Below are positions 53,104 to 63,388 of a DNA stretch of 64,000 bases, in pieces. The position numbers and the translations under genes were made by a program. The stretch is from assembly GCA_001769805.1 (NCBI GenBank), contig MEPO01000005.1:181866-245865 (forward strand). The letters are read 5' to 3'. Each line of letters begins with the position of its first letter. The first letter of the stretch is position 1. This DNA is from Bdellovibrionales bacterium GWA1_52_35. GTDB taxonomy: Bacteria; Bdellovibrionota; UBA1018. The notes under the pieces were generated by a model. That model did not search any database, had not been told where the DNA came from, and saw only the letters and a list, made by a program, of their open reading frames with translations.

Positions 53104-56100
53104 AAACGCAAAACTCCGAATAATACGAACCCGCCCTTGTCCGACAAGCGCCATATCCCGGCGGAGTAACTCCAGAGTCCACTTGGTTACCCATAAGCGC
53201 ACCAACAACTCCACTGCCGTATCCAATTGCAGTCTTCGTCCCATTAAGATAGGGAACAAGCACTGTTACTCCTGTTGCCCACGATATACCGTAAGCTAAT
53301 CCTCCGGTTCCAGCAGAAAAACCAGCAGCTCGCCAGGATCGGTCAATATTCACCGTGTTAAATCCCTGGATTATTCCCTGATTAAGATAATTATTAAGGC
53401 CGCCCATAACCCCACTGACTGCAATCCCTAAAAATGGATTAATATTTATGGTAGCACCAGTCAGCCCCCCCGTAACCATTCCTGTAGCAAATACTCCAAA
53501 CAACCGACTGTAATCTCTCTCTCCATTATTCCATGCTTCTTGCATATTCATGCCGCCCTGAATGGCACCGAAAATAAAAAACAGCATCCATGGAAACCTT
53601 CCAGCTGGATCAACTAGATTTGTCGCATTATTGAAAGAGTACGTGTAACCACTAATTACTGTCGCAGGCATACTCAGATCCCCCGCATGTGGATCCTTCT
53701 GCAAAAATCTGCCTGTATTCGGGTCATAATATCTAGCTCTGTAATAGTATAAGCCACTCTCCGGATCATACTCGCGTCCAGTGTAAGTATAGCTAGTACT
53801 TAACACTGGTTCCGCAGTTATCAGCGCACCTTGTGCATCCTCTATTCCCAACAATACACCAAATGCACTATAAACATAATGCTGCACTCGTGCTCCGAAA
53901 TTATCAGTAACGTCCAGAATACTACCTTGCGCATCCTTGAGGTACTGATAGCTTCCGGTGTTCTTCGCAATTTTTGCCGTTTTTCCCGCCTCGGTCACGT
54001 TAACTGCCAGAATATCATCCAGTTGCATTCCGGTATGAGTAAATCGCGCTAGCAGTGTACTGCTCCCATCGTATTCTAATAGAACTTCCTCACCGTCATA
54101 GACATATTGACGGGTAAACGTTTTTAAATTGTTCTGCGGCTCGCCATAATCTATTACGCGTTTTTCAATGCGCCTCCCTAGAGCATCATAGACATAACTC
54201 ACCTCTTTTGAGAGAACGCCATTAGGCGTCCACAACTGAGCAGGATCAAAACCCTGGGCGATGTAATATTTGATGCCGATCAACTGATTTTCAGAACTGT
54301 ACGAAAAGAGAACCACTTCTCCTGTCATCCCTTTGGCTTGTTTTTGAACAAGATTACCCATGGGATCGTAAAAATAGTGGTACCGATAGTCCTCCTTTAA
54401 GCGCTGCGCCCTGGAATCGAAGCTGTATAAGCCGAGCTGATCCTGATTTCGATTATAAAGTGTATCGTAATTAAAGGTTTCACTCTGATAAGGCCCCGCT
54501 CGCATTTCCGGATGACTAGCAGCAGTCAATTGTCCAAGCTCATCATATGAAAAATTGTGAGTGCCGTAGATTGAGGTAAGCGATTTACGATTTCGTGTAG
54601 AATCGCTCAAATATGAAAATGACGAAATAATGCCGCCGTTTGCATTTGAATGGATGAGCGAAGTTACAAACCCACCATCATCAAAGATACGCCGATTACC
54701 CCCTCCTGGGCGCGATATCGCCTCTAGGCGATTCAGATGGTCAAACGTGAACCCGTACCTTTCTCCTTGGGGATTCAATAACGATTCAAGCCGATCAAGC
54801 TCGTCGTAATTATAGTCGGTTTGTCCCGTTGGGTCGATCATCGTTTTCCTGTTTCCATTCTCGTCATATGTAAACTTTAGATCTACGTTCGGATATGAAT
54901 AACTCCCTTTTCCACTCACGGTTACTGACCGGACAGTCCCGGCAGAATCATAATTATATGATACCCGCGATTTAGTATTTTCAATTGATTGTGGTTTTCC
55001 GTCAGAATTATAAGCAAATTGAATTAAGTCATCTGGAAGTACCTTCTCATAAAGACGATCCAAATCATCATACTTATAAACTTTCGTCTGATTTCGTGAA
55101 TCACTTTCAGACGAAACCTGACCTGACTCATTGTATTTTCGAGAAATCCAGTACTCGCCATCCTTCTTCAGAGACAACCTTCCGAGTTCATCGTATTCAA
55201 ATTCAGTGAAGTTTTCGTTTGGATCTTTAATAGTTCTAAGTTCGCCTGTCTCCCAATAGGAATATTCTGTGCGACTCCCAGCAGCAGTTACAACAGCCTT
55301 AATCCGATTGAAGTCATCATACTCATACGAAGTCTTCCTTCTACTCGGATCCGTCACTGACTTCACAACACCCCGATGAATGTCTGTCTCATATTCCGTC
55401 GCATTCAGTAGTGCATCCTGAACTATTTTTAGATTTCCGAAATTATCGTACTGTTTCTTTAATAGCGTCTTTTGATTATTTAAATCGATTACGCTATCCA
55501 AAAGACCACCCGCGTAATAAGTAAACTTCAATTTGTTATTTAGTGCGTCTGTTTTTGTCTCCAGAAGACCCGTGCTCTGGCTGTAAGTTGCTGTCGAGGT
55601 AAAACCACGCGCATTTGTTTCGGAAATAACATTTCCGAAGTCATCAAACTGACGAGTCTCTGTCTTACCCGTTTTACTGTCTTGATTAGCAATAAGATCG
55701 CCGTAAGTATTATACTGAAATTCTGCTTTCGAACCCCACTGATCATCACTAACAATATCGGGATCATTTTCGATGAAGTCGCGATACAATGTCGTCAGCT
55801 GGCCCCTATGATTTCGCTCAAGTTTCGTGATCTTTCCGTCTGGAGTCTGCACCTTTGACACAAATCCATTAGAGTCCACTTTAAAGAAGACCGTTTTTCC
55901 GGCATTTGTAATACTATTTGACAATCCTGCTTTTATTGATTGGAGGGCACCAATATTCCCTCCAACATAATTGTTCGCGACAGTTCCCGATCCAATATCA
56001 TTAATGCTAAGCTCGGATTTATCGGCACGAATGACCTTTTCTAGTCTACCCCATTGATTATAACGGTATTCAGTCGCCCCACGAGAAGTGATTTCTTTCT

Positions 56101-59100
56101 TTAATAGACCATCAGAATAATATTCGAATTTTTTTCTGAACCCCTCGGGCAAGCTAATCTCTTCGAGCAGGTCCCCGTCATAATTGAATGAGGTTACGCG
56201 TCCTGCTGGATCGGTAATTGTTCGTAGTTTTCCAAATGAATACCCATAGACGGTGCGCCGCAAGGCTGGGTCAATAACAGCAGAAAGCAATCCTGAGTCG
56301 TACTCATAACTTGTCACCAGGCCAGCCCGAGTTTTGAGTGAAATCTGTTTACCGTCCGCTGAGAAATATGCCTCGTCTCCATTCCTGTACTTTCGGACAA
56401 ATGATCCGTCTGATTTATTTCGAGTCAATGTTGAATTGTCCTGGTTTGTCGGAGTGAAAGCTACAGCAGCGCCCGCGGTATTTTGAAGAATTACTCGTCT
56501 AACACGACTGTTTCCAGAATCTACTATGATAAGATTGTGATTTTCGTCAAAACCCAATTGAGCGGGTTTATTAAGTGATGCGCCAAGCGCCGACCCTCCA
56601 TCGCCGTTAAAGCCCGGGCTTCTGTTGCCGGCCACCTCCCATGCTGAATCCTCCCCAGGTCTCATATCAACTGCGACAACTCGATGGTGATTAGTGTCAG
56701 AGATGTATAGAATCGACTTTTCCTCGTCTAAGGCGATTCCCGTTGGGTCCGATAGCGACACTTTGCTTGCAGGTGCCTCAGTATCAAAGACTGCCTCTCC
56801 GTGATTGTACGGAAGCCCAGCCACGGTACTTATAATTCCATTTACGTCTACTTTTCGGATGTATCCTTCTTCCGTTGCAATGAAGAGATTGCCTAGTGAG
56901 TCATACATGACTGTCTTTGGCTGAAGTAGAGTACTAGCCGTGGCGGCGATGCCATCCTGCTTTGGACCAAGTTGACCATTACCTGCGATTACGGTAACTG
57001 CTTGTGTTTCTGGATTCAAAGCTAAGACACGATGATTTCCATAATCAGCAACAGCGAACATTCTTGAGAATGGATGAATGGCAAGCCCCTTGGGTTGATT
57101 AAAGCCCACTGTTGAAAAGCTGCCGGTTCCAGGGCCAGAGGTTGGAACAAATCCGGAGGAGAATTGATAGGTTTGTCCATACGTATATATCTCTTTGCAT
57201 GAAAGTCCGAGATTACGACACCAATCAATAGCGACATTTCTCGTCTGTGCGTATTTTGGGGGTGTCACAACCGAACCCAGTCGGATCTTAGATCCGAGAC
57301 TGAACGTCACATCGTGCGTGTCTGACGCCGAAGTCATATAATGTCCGTCAAATGATAAAAAATCTGACAGATTGGATGGAATCGAAAATGTTCGCGCTCC
57401 GTTCCAGATACTTTCATATCTCCAATAACTGATCCATCCAGAATATTCGCTACCCTCTCCGACTTTTTGAATATTGTCGACAGGACTATTTGTTGTCAGA
57501 TCGAGCTGAAATGCTTCGTTTGCTATGCCAATATATAATCGTGGCCAATCAATGCGTCCGAATCCAAAATTCGCATAGGGCGTTCCTGAAGTATCGACTA
57601 ATGTATCGATTGTGCTTTGGTTTACGTAAGACCCTGCAGATCCGTCGGCTTCCTCTATCATTATTCGATTGCTATCGGGATTAACAATTCTTTGGGCTCC
57701 ATTTATGCGCCATCCTGTGCCGGCTTCTGACTTTGCTCTATTTTGCACAAAAAGTGATCCACCTAGATCCTGTTGGTACAGGTCACGAAAAACTCGTTCG
57801 CGAGATATCTCCTGAACGTCCATCGGTCCGAACAACCCATATCGCCGGATGGCAACCTTAGTCGTAGAAACGACGATGTTTTTATAGTGCACATCATAAT
57901 GGACTGAGTAGGGATAAATACCCGTTTCCAAGCTGTTCAAATCAACTCCAAACGAAACAGCTGCTTCGTTTGGTATTCCGGTAAACGTGTATTTGTCTGT
58001 CAAAATTCCTCGTGTACTAAACTGTCCCACTATGGATTCTGGTTCGATCCAACCACGAACCGATTTACTTGCATCAACAGTGGAGTAACCAAAAATATGG
58101 TTTCTTTGTAACCGGTCAAACGAGGTAATTTCATTCCTTGGAATTGATATTAATGTTGTCACTAGACTGAATGGCTTTGCCCAGGAACTCCTGTAACTTA
58201 GACTCGGGGCAAATTCTGAATTCATCGAAAAATGCGACGGCATTCTAATGCTTGTGCTTACTGCACCGTCAAACGTATTTGCTCCTGGAAGATCCTGTGC
58301 TCCCAACTCCGTAACTTTTGGCCCGATCGGCGCAACGAAAACTTGACTGAAATGAGTAATTCCCATGCCCTCTTTTGTGACGATCCTTTCTCCGCTATCG
58401 TCAACTTTACCTACACCGTCGGGAGCCCAGTACCCAGTTTTGCTGTCATAAGACATGATCACAACATTTGTTCCGATTGGCAGCAGGTTGTCATTGGGAA
58501 CAGTGACTTTCACAGGTTTCGAAAACGTAAGACCGGATGGCTCAAGCGAAATGACGTTTTTAGGTGCAACAAAGTCCGGAGGCATAACCGTAGTTGCTTC
58601 AGCCGGGATCTCCACCATTCCAATTTTTACAACTTCCCCGCCATACTGCGACTCCACTGCTCCCTCCGGAATACTAAGTTCAACACCCGGAGCATGTGGA
58701 TTAGAGACAAGCGTATCTCCATTTTGTGAAATGGGCACTTCCGTTCCATCGAGGTAGTAAGGCGCCAAAAATATAGCTCTGCTCATAACATTGCTTTGGC
58801 TAACGCCGATCGAGATATTAACTTTCGCATTCGTAAATTTGCGCGGTAGGCATTCGCTACAAGGGTCAAGTATGAAAGTGCCATCCACTGCGAGGGTTTG
58901 GTTTCCAGTAACGGGGCTTGAAAACACAAACATTCCTGAAGAATCAGTAACTGCAGGGCTCAACTCGCTTCCGACTATTGATACCCTAGCTCCTGGCAAC
59001 ACTCTTCCTTCTGTATCCTTCACGAACCCAGCAAGCCTAGTATCCATCTGAAAGCTAATTTGAGCAGAATCGCTGCGAGCTATATCTAAAGCAGTTGCGG

Positions 59101-61036
59101 TAAGTGTAGCTGTTTCAAAAAAGGAAGTATTTATCGTAAAGCTCCCATCATCACCTGCATTAGTCGATTCACTAGAAAAGAATCCTGTTTTTACTGTAAT
59201 AGACGCCCCGGGTCTCGCTGCTCCCATTTCACCCTTAACAACCAATCCATCGCCGTTTTCTGAAATTTTTACCGCTATTAGTTCTGGTCTCAACACCTTC
59301 AATAATATGTTCACATTTCGAACAATTTCAGTACTGTTTCCAACAACATCGGTTGCTTGAACGTTGATCACGTAGTTGCCTTCAGCTGCTGCCGATAATA
59401 CTCCACTGAAATTCTTAGCATCCGAACTCAGTTCAGCACTTTTACCATTCAAGGATACGTGCGAGAGTCGTTCGTCTGATTTTCCGGTAACAGAAAATGT
59501 CAAAGCCGAAATAATTTGACTTTCCTCTGGGATAACAGCACTTAGAAGAGGCGCACGAGTATCAAGAACGATATCACTTAAGCCGACCTCCAAATTTGCA
59601 TTGCCTGCATCATCGATACTGTTTATCGAAAAGAAATTAAGTCCTTCTTCGAGCACGGCTTTGACCAAGATCATCTTTTCGCGAGTCTGAATGATCTCTA
59701 TGTTATTGTGGAGAATCTTCGAAGTAACCTCAGTGGCATCGTCGATCATTACAACAAATTCAAAGTCTTTTTGACGAAGCAGCTGGTGATCTACTGCGCC
59801 TATTAATATTCCTGGACGTACGTCATCCAACACTATCTCATCAATGGTAGTATTGGCCTCGTTACCGGCCATGTCGACTGAAACAATAGAAAAGAAATTA
59901 TTGCCTCTATTAAGAGTGGCAACCACTGAGAATTGTTTGTGCGAGTAGGTCCCAAGCAATTGCCCATCAAGAAATACTTTCGTGAATGTTGTGGTGGCAT
60001 CATCTACGATTATTTCAAAAGAGTAAGTAGAACTATTTGTCACAATTCCCGCTTTTGCTGTTGTGGTAATTGTGGGTGCGATCGAGTCACGAATTACAGT
60101 AATCGCAGACGTTTTTTGGTTATTAAAATAGTCGGCTGAAACCACCTCGATATTATTCGGCCCTTCCGCTAATTCTAAATGAACGACAAAATTAAGATCC
60201 TGAGCCGAAAGATCATTAGCATCAAAAATGGCTTTCCCGCCGATACTGCTTGAAGAATATACTTCCTGACCATTTAAGCGGACGCTAGTCAGTATAGGTC
60301 CAGCGTCGTCAATCGAGACAGGTAGATCAATGCTAGCGGATTTAGTTACCGTTCCGTCTGTGATACCAAGCATCACAATTGGAGCAGTCGTATCCGGAGC
60401 TAGGCTTGAGACTCCATCGATTTTTATAACTGGTTTCAATAAGAAACCCTGCCCGCGACTCCACGTTATCGATTTGTCTAGGTCAAAATCCACACTAAGC
60501 TGTGTTACAAACCCGCCTTTTAATTCGAACTCACGTGTAAGTTTAAGTCCACTACTCTGGCCAGAAGGAATCTTGAGGGGCTCTTGCTTTCCTTCACTCA
60601 CAACAAAATTGTCTGAGCCTAGCTCGAGACGGACTTGAGAATATATTCCTGCCGGCAGAATTTTTAGCCCAATTAGCCTATTGAGGTTATTTACTAACTG
60701 AAGAAGATCAAACTGCTGCTGGTCCGTTGATAAAACATATTCCTTACCCGAATTATCTAAAACAGAAACGGAACGGACCTGAATTAATACTTGTTCTATT
60801 TCTTTGCCTGAAATTGGGCGATCGTGAATAAAAACCTTTAACTGCGATTCATTGGAGGAGAGCATCAGCGGGTTCTGCTGTATCACTGTCGGTTTATGTG
60901 CTTTGTTGCAGGCAGAAGTAGCGAGGAGCGCCCCTAATATCGTACCCGTTGCGACCGCTTTTAAGACGTAAACCGATCCATTATTGATTAGTTCGGATAT
61001 ATACTCTCGCCCAAAAAACGCGTTGCGTGACATCAT
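53090..61036 (-). CDS. Giant teneurin-like Rhs/YD-repeat lipoprotein with toxin-like tip
   Basis: 2648 residues. A long signal with lipobox (LLATSAC, Cys43) is followed by DUF4382 (about 55-200), Ig-like or cadherin-like repeats (about 208-620), a carboxypeptidase-regulatory-like domain (about 665-730), a ZU5-like beta part (about 780-860), an SpvB-like beta domain (from about 900), NHL repeats (about 1300-1510; PKGLAIHPF, ADYGNHRVLALN), YD repeats (about 1550-2410) and the Rhs core (YDPESGLYYYRARYYDPNTG, about 2420-2450). The last ~170 residues form a Gly-rich hydrophobic tip. Rhs shells enclose C-terminal toxins. The start codon at 61036 has GAGGGA upstream. Overlaps the candidate immunity gene by 14 bases. 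Confidence 0.88.
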   Translation of the reverse strand: MMSRNAFFGREYISELINNGSVYVLKAVATGTILGALLATSACNKAHKPTVIQQNPLMLSSNESQLKVFIHDRPISGKEIEQVLIQVRSVSVLDNSGKEYVLSTDQQQFDLLQLVNNLNRLIGLKILPAGIYSQVRLELGSDNFVVSEGKQEPLKIPSGQSSGLKLTREFELKGGFVTQLSVDFDLDKSITWSRGQGFLLKPVIKIDGVSSLAPDTTAPIVMLGITDGTVTKSASIDLPVSIDDAGPILTSVRLNGQEVYSSSSIGGKAIFDANDLSAQDLNFVVHLELAEGPNNIEVVSADYFNNQKTSAITVIRDSIAPTITTTAKAGIVTNSSTYSFEIIVDDATTTFTKVFLDGQLLGTYSHKQFSVVATLNRGNNFFSIVSVDMAGNEANTTIDEIVLDDVRPGILIGAVDHQLLRQKDFEFVVMIDDATEVTSKILHNNIEIIQTREKMILVKAVLEEGLNFFSINSIDDAGNANLEVGLSDIVLDTRAPLLSAVIPEESQIISALTFSVTGKSDERLSHVSLNGKSAELSSDAKNFSGVLSAAAEGNYVINVQATDVVGNSTEIVRNVNILLKVLRPELIAVKISENGDGLVVKGEMGAARPGASITVKTGFFSSESTNAGDDGSFTINTSFFETATLTATALDIARSDSAQISFQMDTRLAGFVKDTEGRVLPGARVSIVGSELSPAVTDSSGMFVFSSPVTGNQTLAVDGTFILDPCSECLPRKFTNAKVNISIGVSQSNVMSRAIFLAPYYLDGTEVPISQNGDTLVSNPHAPGVELSIPEGAVESQYGGEVVKIGMVEIPAEATTVMPPDFVAPKNVISLEPSGLTFSKPVKVTVPNDNLLPIGTNVVIMSYDSKTGYWAPDGVGKVDDSGERIVTKEGMGITHFSQVFVAPIGPKVTELGAQDLPGANTFDGAVSTSIRMPSHFSMNSEFAPSLSYRSSWAKPFSLVTTLISIPRNEITSFDRLQRNHIFGYSTVDASKSVRGWIEPESIVGQFSTRGILTDKYTFTGIPNEAAVSFGVDLNSLETGIYPYSVHYDVHYKNIVVSTTKVAIRRYGLFGPMDVQEISRERVFRDLYQQDLGGSLFVQNRAKSEAGTGWRINGAQRIVNPDSNRIMIEEADGSAGSYVNQSTIDTLVDTSGTPYANFGFGRIDWPRLYIGIANEAFQLDLTTNSPVDNIQKVGEGSEYSGWISYWRYESIWNGARTFSIPSNLSDFLSFDGHYMTSASDTHDVTFSLGSKIRLGSVVTPPKYAQTRNVAIDWCRNLGLSCKEIYTYGQTYQFSSGFVPTSGPGTGSFSTVGFNQPKGLAIHPFSRMFAVADYGNHRVLALNPETQAVTVIAGNGQLGPKQDGIAATASTLLQPKTVMYDSLGNLFIATEEGYIRKVDVNGIISTVAGLPYNHGEAVFDTEAPASKVSLSDPTGIALDEEKSILYISDTNHHRVVAVDMRPGEDSAWEVAGNRSPGFNGDGGSALGASLNKPAQLGFDENHNLIIVDSGNSRVRRVILQNTAGAAVAFTPTNQDNSTLTRNKSDGSFVRKYRNGDEAYFSADGKQISLKTRAGLVTSYEYDSGLLSAVIDPALRRTVYGYSFGKLRTITDPAGRVTSFNYDGDLLEEISLPEGFRKKFEYYSDGLLKKEITSRGATEYRYNQWGRLEKVIRADKSELSINDIGSGTVANNYVGGNIGALQSIKAGLSNSITNAGKTVFFKVDSNGFVSKVQTPDGKITKLERNHRGQLTTLYRDFIENDPDIVSDDQWGSKAEFQYNTYGDLIANQDSKTGKTETRQFDDFGNVISETNARGFTSTATYSQSTGLLETKTDALNNKLKFTYYAGGLLDSVIDLNNQKTLLKKQYDNFGNLKIVQDALLNATEYETDIHRGVVKSVTDPSRRKTSYEYDDFNRIKAVVTAAGSRTEYSYWETGELRTIKDPNENFTEFEYDELGRLSLKKDGEYWISRKYNESGQVSSESDSRNQTKVYKYDDLDRLYEKVLPDDLIQFAYNSDGKPQSIENTKSRVSYNYDSAGTVRSVTVSGKGSYSYPNVDLKFTYDENGNRKTMIDPTGQTDYNYDELDRLESLLNPQGERYGFTFDHLNRLEAISRPGGGNRRIFDDGGFVTSLIHSNANGGIISSFSYLSDSTRNRKSLTSIYGTHNFSYDELGQLTAASHPEMRAGPYQSETFNYDTLYNRNQDQLGLYSFDSRAQRLKEDYRYHYFYDPMGNLVQKQAKGMTGEVVLFSYSSENQLIGIKYYIAQGFDPAQLWTPNGVLSKEVSYVYDALGRRIEKRVIDYGEPQNNLKTFTRQYVYDGEEVLLEYDGSSTLLARFTHTGMQLDDILAVNVTEAGKTAKIAKNTGSYQYLKDAQGSILDVTDNFGARVQHYVYSAFGVLLGIEDAQGALITAEPVLSTSYTYTGREYDPESGLYYYRARYYDPNTGRFLQKDPHAGDLSMPATVISGYTYSFNNATNLVDPAGRFPWMLFFIFGAIQGGMNMQEAWNNGERDYSRLFGVFATGMVTGGLTGATININPFLGIAVSGVMGGLNNYLNQGIIQGFNTVNIDRSWRAAGFSAGTGGLAYGISWATGVTVLVPYLNGTKTAIGYGSGVVGALMGNQVDSGVTPPGYGACRTRAGSYYSEFCVYDRQ

Positions 61037-61075
61037 GACGTCCCTCGAATAGTTGAATGCGTTAATTCAGATTGG

Positions 61076-61102
61076 AATATTTGATCAAATCAGTCAAATA
61101 TT
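61076..61102. promoter_or_regulatory. Inverted repeat upstream of rhs (operator candidate)
   Basis: AATATTTGA and TCAAATATT are perfect nine-base arms around TCAAATCAG, 40 bases upstream of the rhs start. The surrounding 61060-61190 stretch is strongly AT-rich. It could be a repressor site or part of an unwinding region; the 61037-61440 gap holds no gene I can support. Confidence 0.4.
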
Positions 61103-61440
61103 AACTTTTAATACTTTTGTTAAGGTAAGTACTAAGTTTAACAAGGATATTATTGAAACTATATCGATTTACACAATAATCGACTCAGTCCTATTTGTCG
61201 GAACCGTCAGATGTTGCACCCAGAAATCCTACTGCAGTACCGTCCCACATACTGGACTCACCTGATTTAATTTCAGTCAAAGTTGTTTTGCTACCTCTTA
61301 TTAGCGATCGGAGAGATGCTCACTTTCGACGGCGTTCTCGCCTGAGTCTCCTGTCCGTCGTTGCTCAAGAGCCCGTTACGATACGTTCTAATCATGTGAT
61401 CCACCAGTGGCCCTGAGGTCCTTCGTTTCTCATTACTGAC

Positions 61441-62562
61441 TCACCCCAAAGCCCAACTCCTCGCCTTCTGCTCAGCTTCTGCCTCCAAAGCCTGTCTTGT
61501 TGCCACCACTGCAGCGTTGACATGTTTTCGCCGATCCACTCCCCCACGCTCTGCTCGAACTTCCCCCATTACCCGATCTATCGCTTTTGCTAGAAACGCC
61601 ATCGGCGAATGGCAAGTGATTGCAACTCCATTGGTGCCCTGTAGCCCTCGCGTGGTGACCCAAGACAGGCATTTAGCAATATCGTGAACGGAGTATTCGC
61701 CTTTCAATTCCAGGAAAGCACCCCATTCGCTCTCTCGCTTTCGCGCTGGTTTTAATTTCGTGAAATACCTCTGCAGTTCTTCAGGCAGACCTGAGAGAGA
61801 GTTTGTTTGAAGTTTTGTTTGAATACTTTCTTTGTTGGTGTTCAATTTGGATACTGTCACACTGTCCGACGCGGACACTCCGAGTGTTCGACTTGGACTC
61901 TGTTCATTTTGCACAGTGTCCGTATTGGACACCGTTCTCGTTCCTTCTGGTCGTCGATCTTCCGGCAAATGGACCAACCATTTTCTTGATACTCTTGAAT
62001 GCTCGTACTCCTGCACGAGCTTGATCCAACGCCCTTTCACCAGCCGCTCCAAGGCCCGCTTGACCCGGTTTTTGGAAACTCCAGCAAACTTCTCGATCTC
62101 AGCTTGGCTCATGTCGGCAGTAGTCCGCCCAAATCCGTACGAGTAAGAATACAGATGCAGGTAAATCATAAAATCAAAGGGGTCTTCGAACAGACCCGCT
62201 GATCTCAATACCTGGTTGGGCACCTGAGTAAAATTACCCTTAGGCTGGTCGACTCGGACCTTCTGGGCAACAGTATCCATTTTGGACACTGTCCGTTTTG
62301 AATACTGTTCATGTTGAACACTGTCAGATGAGAACAGTGTACGATTCAGACACTGTTCATTTTGGACAGTGTCCAGAATGGACGGACTTTCCTCTATAAT
62401 GAGCGAATTCGGACAAGGTTGAACCTCGGGTGTAAAGTTAGCCCGACTGGCCTTACAGGTGGCTTCTCGTTCGTTTAATACAGTATCGGCCGATACTGCC
62501 TTTTGCCTTTGCATCTGATCAAGCTTCTGAATCTGTGCTGTGAGATTTAGCCGTTTAACCAT
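61441..62562 (-). CDS. Lambda-O-like replication initiator with intragenic iterons
   Basis: 373 residues. A winged-helix domain at residues ~110-185 (FTQVPNQVLRSAGLFEDPFD, then MSQAEIEKFAGVSKNRVKRALERLVKGRWIKLV) resembles the DNA-binding part of phage replication protein O. Two flanking low-complexity stretches (residues ~60-97 and 211-242) are encoded by 16-bp repeats. The C-terminal part (SVHDIAKCLSWVTTRGL, PMAFLAKAIDRVM) might recruit a helicase. It overlaps the parA stop by eight bases. It might alternatively be a ParB-type centromere-binding protein. Confidence 0.65.
   Translation of the reverse strand: MVKRLNLTAQIQKLDQMQRQKAVSADTVLNEREATCKASRANFTPEVQPCPNSLIIEESPSILDTVQNEQCLNRTLFSSDSVQHEQYSKRTVSKMDTVAQKVRVDQPKGNFTQVPNQVLRSAGLFEDPFDFMIYLHLYSYSYGFGRTTADMSQAEIEKFAGVSKNRVKRALERLVKGRWIKLVQEYEHSRVSRKWLVHLPEDRRPEGTRTVSNTDTVQNEQSPSRTLGVSASDSVTVSKLNTNKESIQTKLQTNSLSGLPEELQRYFTKLKPARKRESEWGAFLELKGEYSVHDIAKCLSWVTTRGLQGTNGVAITCHSPMAFLAKAIDRVMGEVRAERGGVDRRKHVNAAVVATRQALEAEAEQKARSWALG
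61837..61930. repeat. Iteron array 2: five 16-bp units with spacers
   Basis: Units at 61837-61852, 61861-61876, 61883-61898, 61899-61914 and 61915-61930 match the consensus ACTGTYCATTTTGGAC of array 1; spacers are eight and six bases. The units AGTGTTCGACTTGGAC, TCTGTTCATTTTGCAC and AGTGTCCGTATTGGAC are contiguous. Confidence 0.8.
62272..62383. repeat. Iteron array 1: seven contiguous 16-bp units
   Basis: Seven tandem units with no spacer: AGTATCCATTTTGGAC, ACTGTCCGTTTTGAAT, ACTGTTCATGTTGAAC, ACTGTCAGATGAGAAC, AGTGTACGATTCAGAC, ACTGTTCATTTTGGAC, AGTGTCCAGAATGGAC. Each carries the dyad GTYCA-NNN-TGRAC. The array is inside the initiator gene, and since 16 is not divisible by 3, each copy is read in a new frame. 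Confidence 0.88.
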
Positions 62563-63370
62563 GCGACACCTCAGCTATGGGCGTCTGAATCCGGGCCACA
62601 TTTGTCTGCGCCAGTCGGGCCAGTGCTTCATCAGCAAGGCCGGCGTAATCATCTGCTCCAATGCTCTTGGGTGAATAGTCAAAAATCGAAAGCCCTACAG
62701 CCGGGGATTCCCGCAGGCTTACGCATCTTCTGATTACAGTTTCAAATACGAGACTACCGAATCGGTTCTTCAGTGCCTCCAAAGTCTCCTTACTGATGAG
62801 TGTGCGATCAGTCATGGTAAGCACAAAACCTAGGACTCGTAGCTCGGGATTCGTGCCCAGGCGGATTTCCTCTATTTCATGGAAGAGTTCCTGCACCCCC
62901 ATGTAGCCGTAAAATCCAGTATCAACCGGAATAATGAGCGAATCGGCAGCGTTCAGTGCTGAATTGAGCAACACGCCCAGTCCGGGGCAGGTATCGATCA
63001 CGATGAAATCGTAGCCTGCACGAAGCTCCTGAACCCGCTGCTTCAGCCGAAGTTCAGTATTCGTTTGGTTTAGCAGCCACCGCGCAATGCCTGCTAGGTT
63101 TGGGTTAGCCCCAATCAGATCAACACCGCTTGCGGTCTTATGTATTGCACTCGCGGATGTGACTGAGCGTTCTACGATTAGATCCCGAATAGAGACAGTG
63201 AGCATCCCCAGCGAAAGCCCCAAGCCCTGGGTGAGATTGCCATGAGGATCCATGTCAACTGAGAGGACTTTATGACCTTGCTTCGATAGCGCGACTGATA
63301 GGTTCATGGCGGTCGTGGTCTTCCCCACACCGCCCTTTTGATTGGTAACTGCAATTACATGAGCACTCAT
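62555..63370 (-). CDS. parA: ParA-family partition ATPase
   Basis: 271 residues with the deviant Walker A KGGVGKTTTAMNLS (residues ~11-24), VDMDPHGNLTQGLG and the Walker B region FIVIDTCPGLGVLLNSAL. Near the family's standard length, without an N-terminal helix-turn-helix, so the cognate DNA-binding partner must be separate; the overlapping initiator-like gene with its iterons is the obvious candidate. AAGGAG precedes the ATG. Supports stable inheritance of a circular form of the element. Confidence 0.93.
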   Translation of the reverse strand: MSAHVIAVTNQKGGVGKTTTAMNLSVALSKQGHKVLSVDMDPHGNLTQGLGLSLGMLTVSIRDLIVERSVTSASAIHKTASGVDLIGANPNLAGIARWLLNQTNTELRLKQRVQELRAGYDFIVIDTCPGLGVLLNSALNAADSLIIPVDTGFYGYMGVQELFHEIEEIRLGTNPELRVLGFVLTMTDRTLISKETLEALKNRFGSLVFETVIRRCVSLRESPAVGLSIFDYSPKSIGADDYAGLADEALARLAQTNVARIQTPIAEVSHG

Positions 63371-63388
63371 AAATATTTCTCCTTCTTG

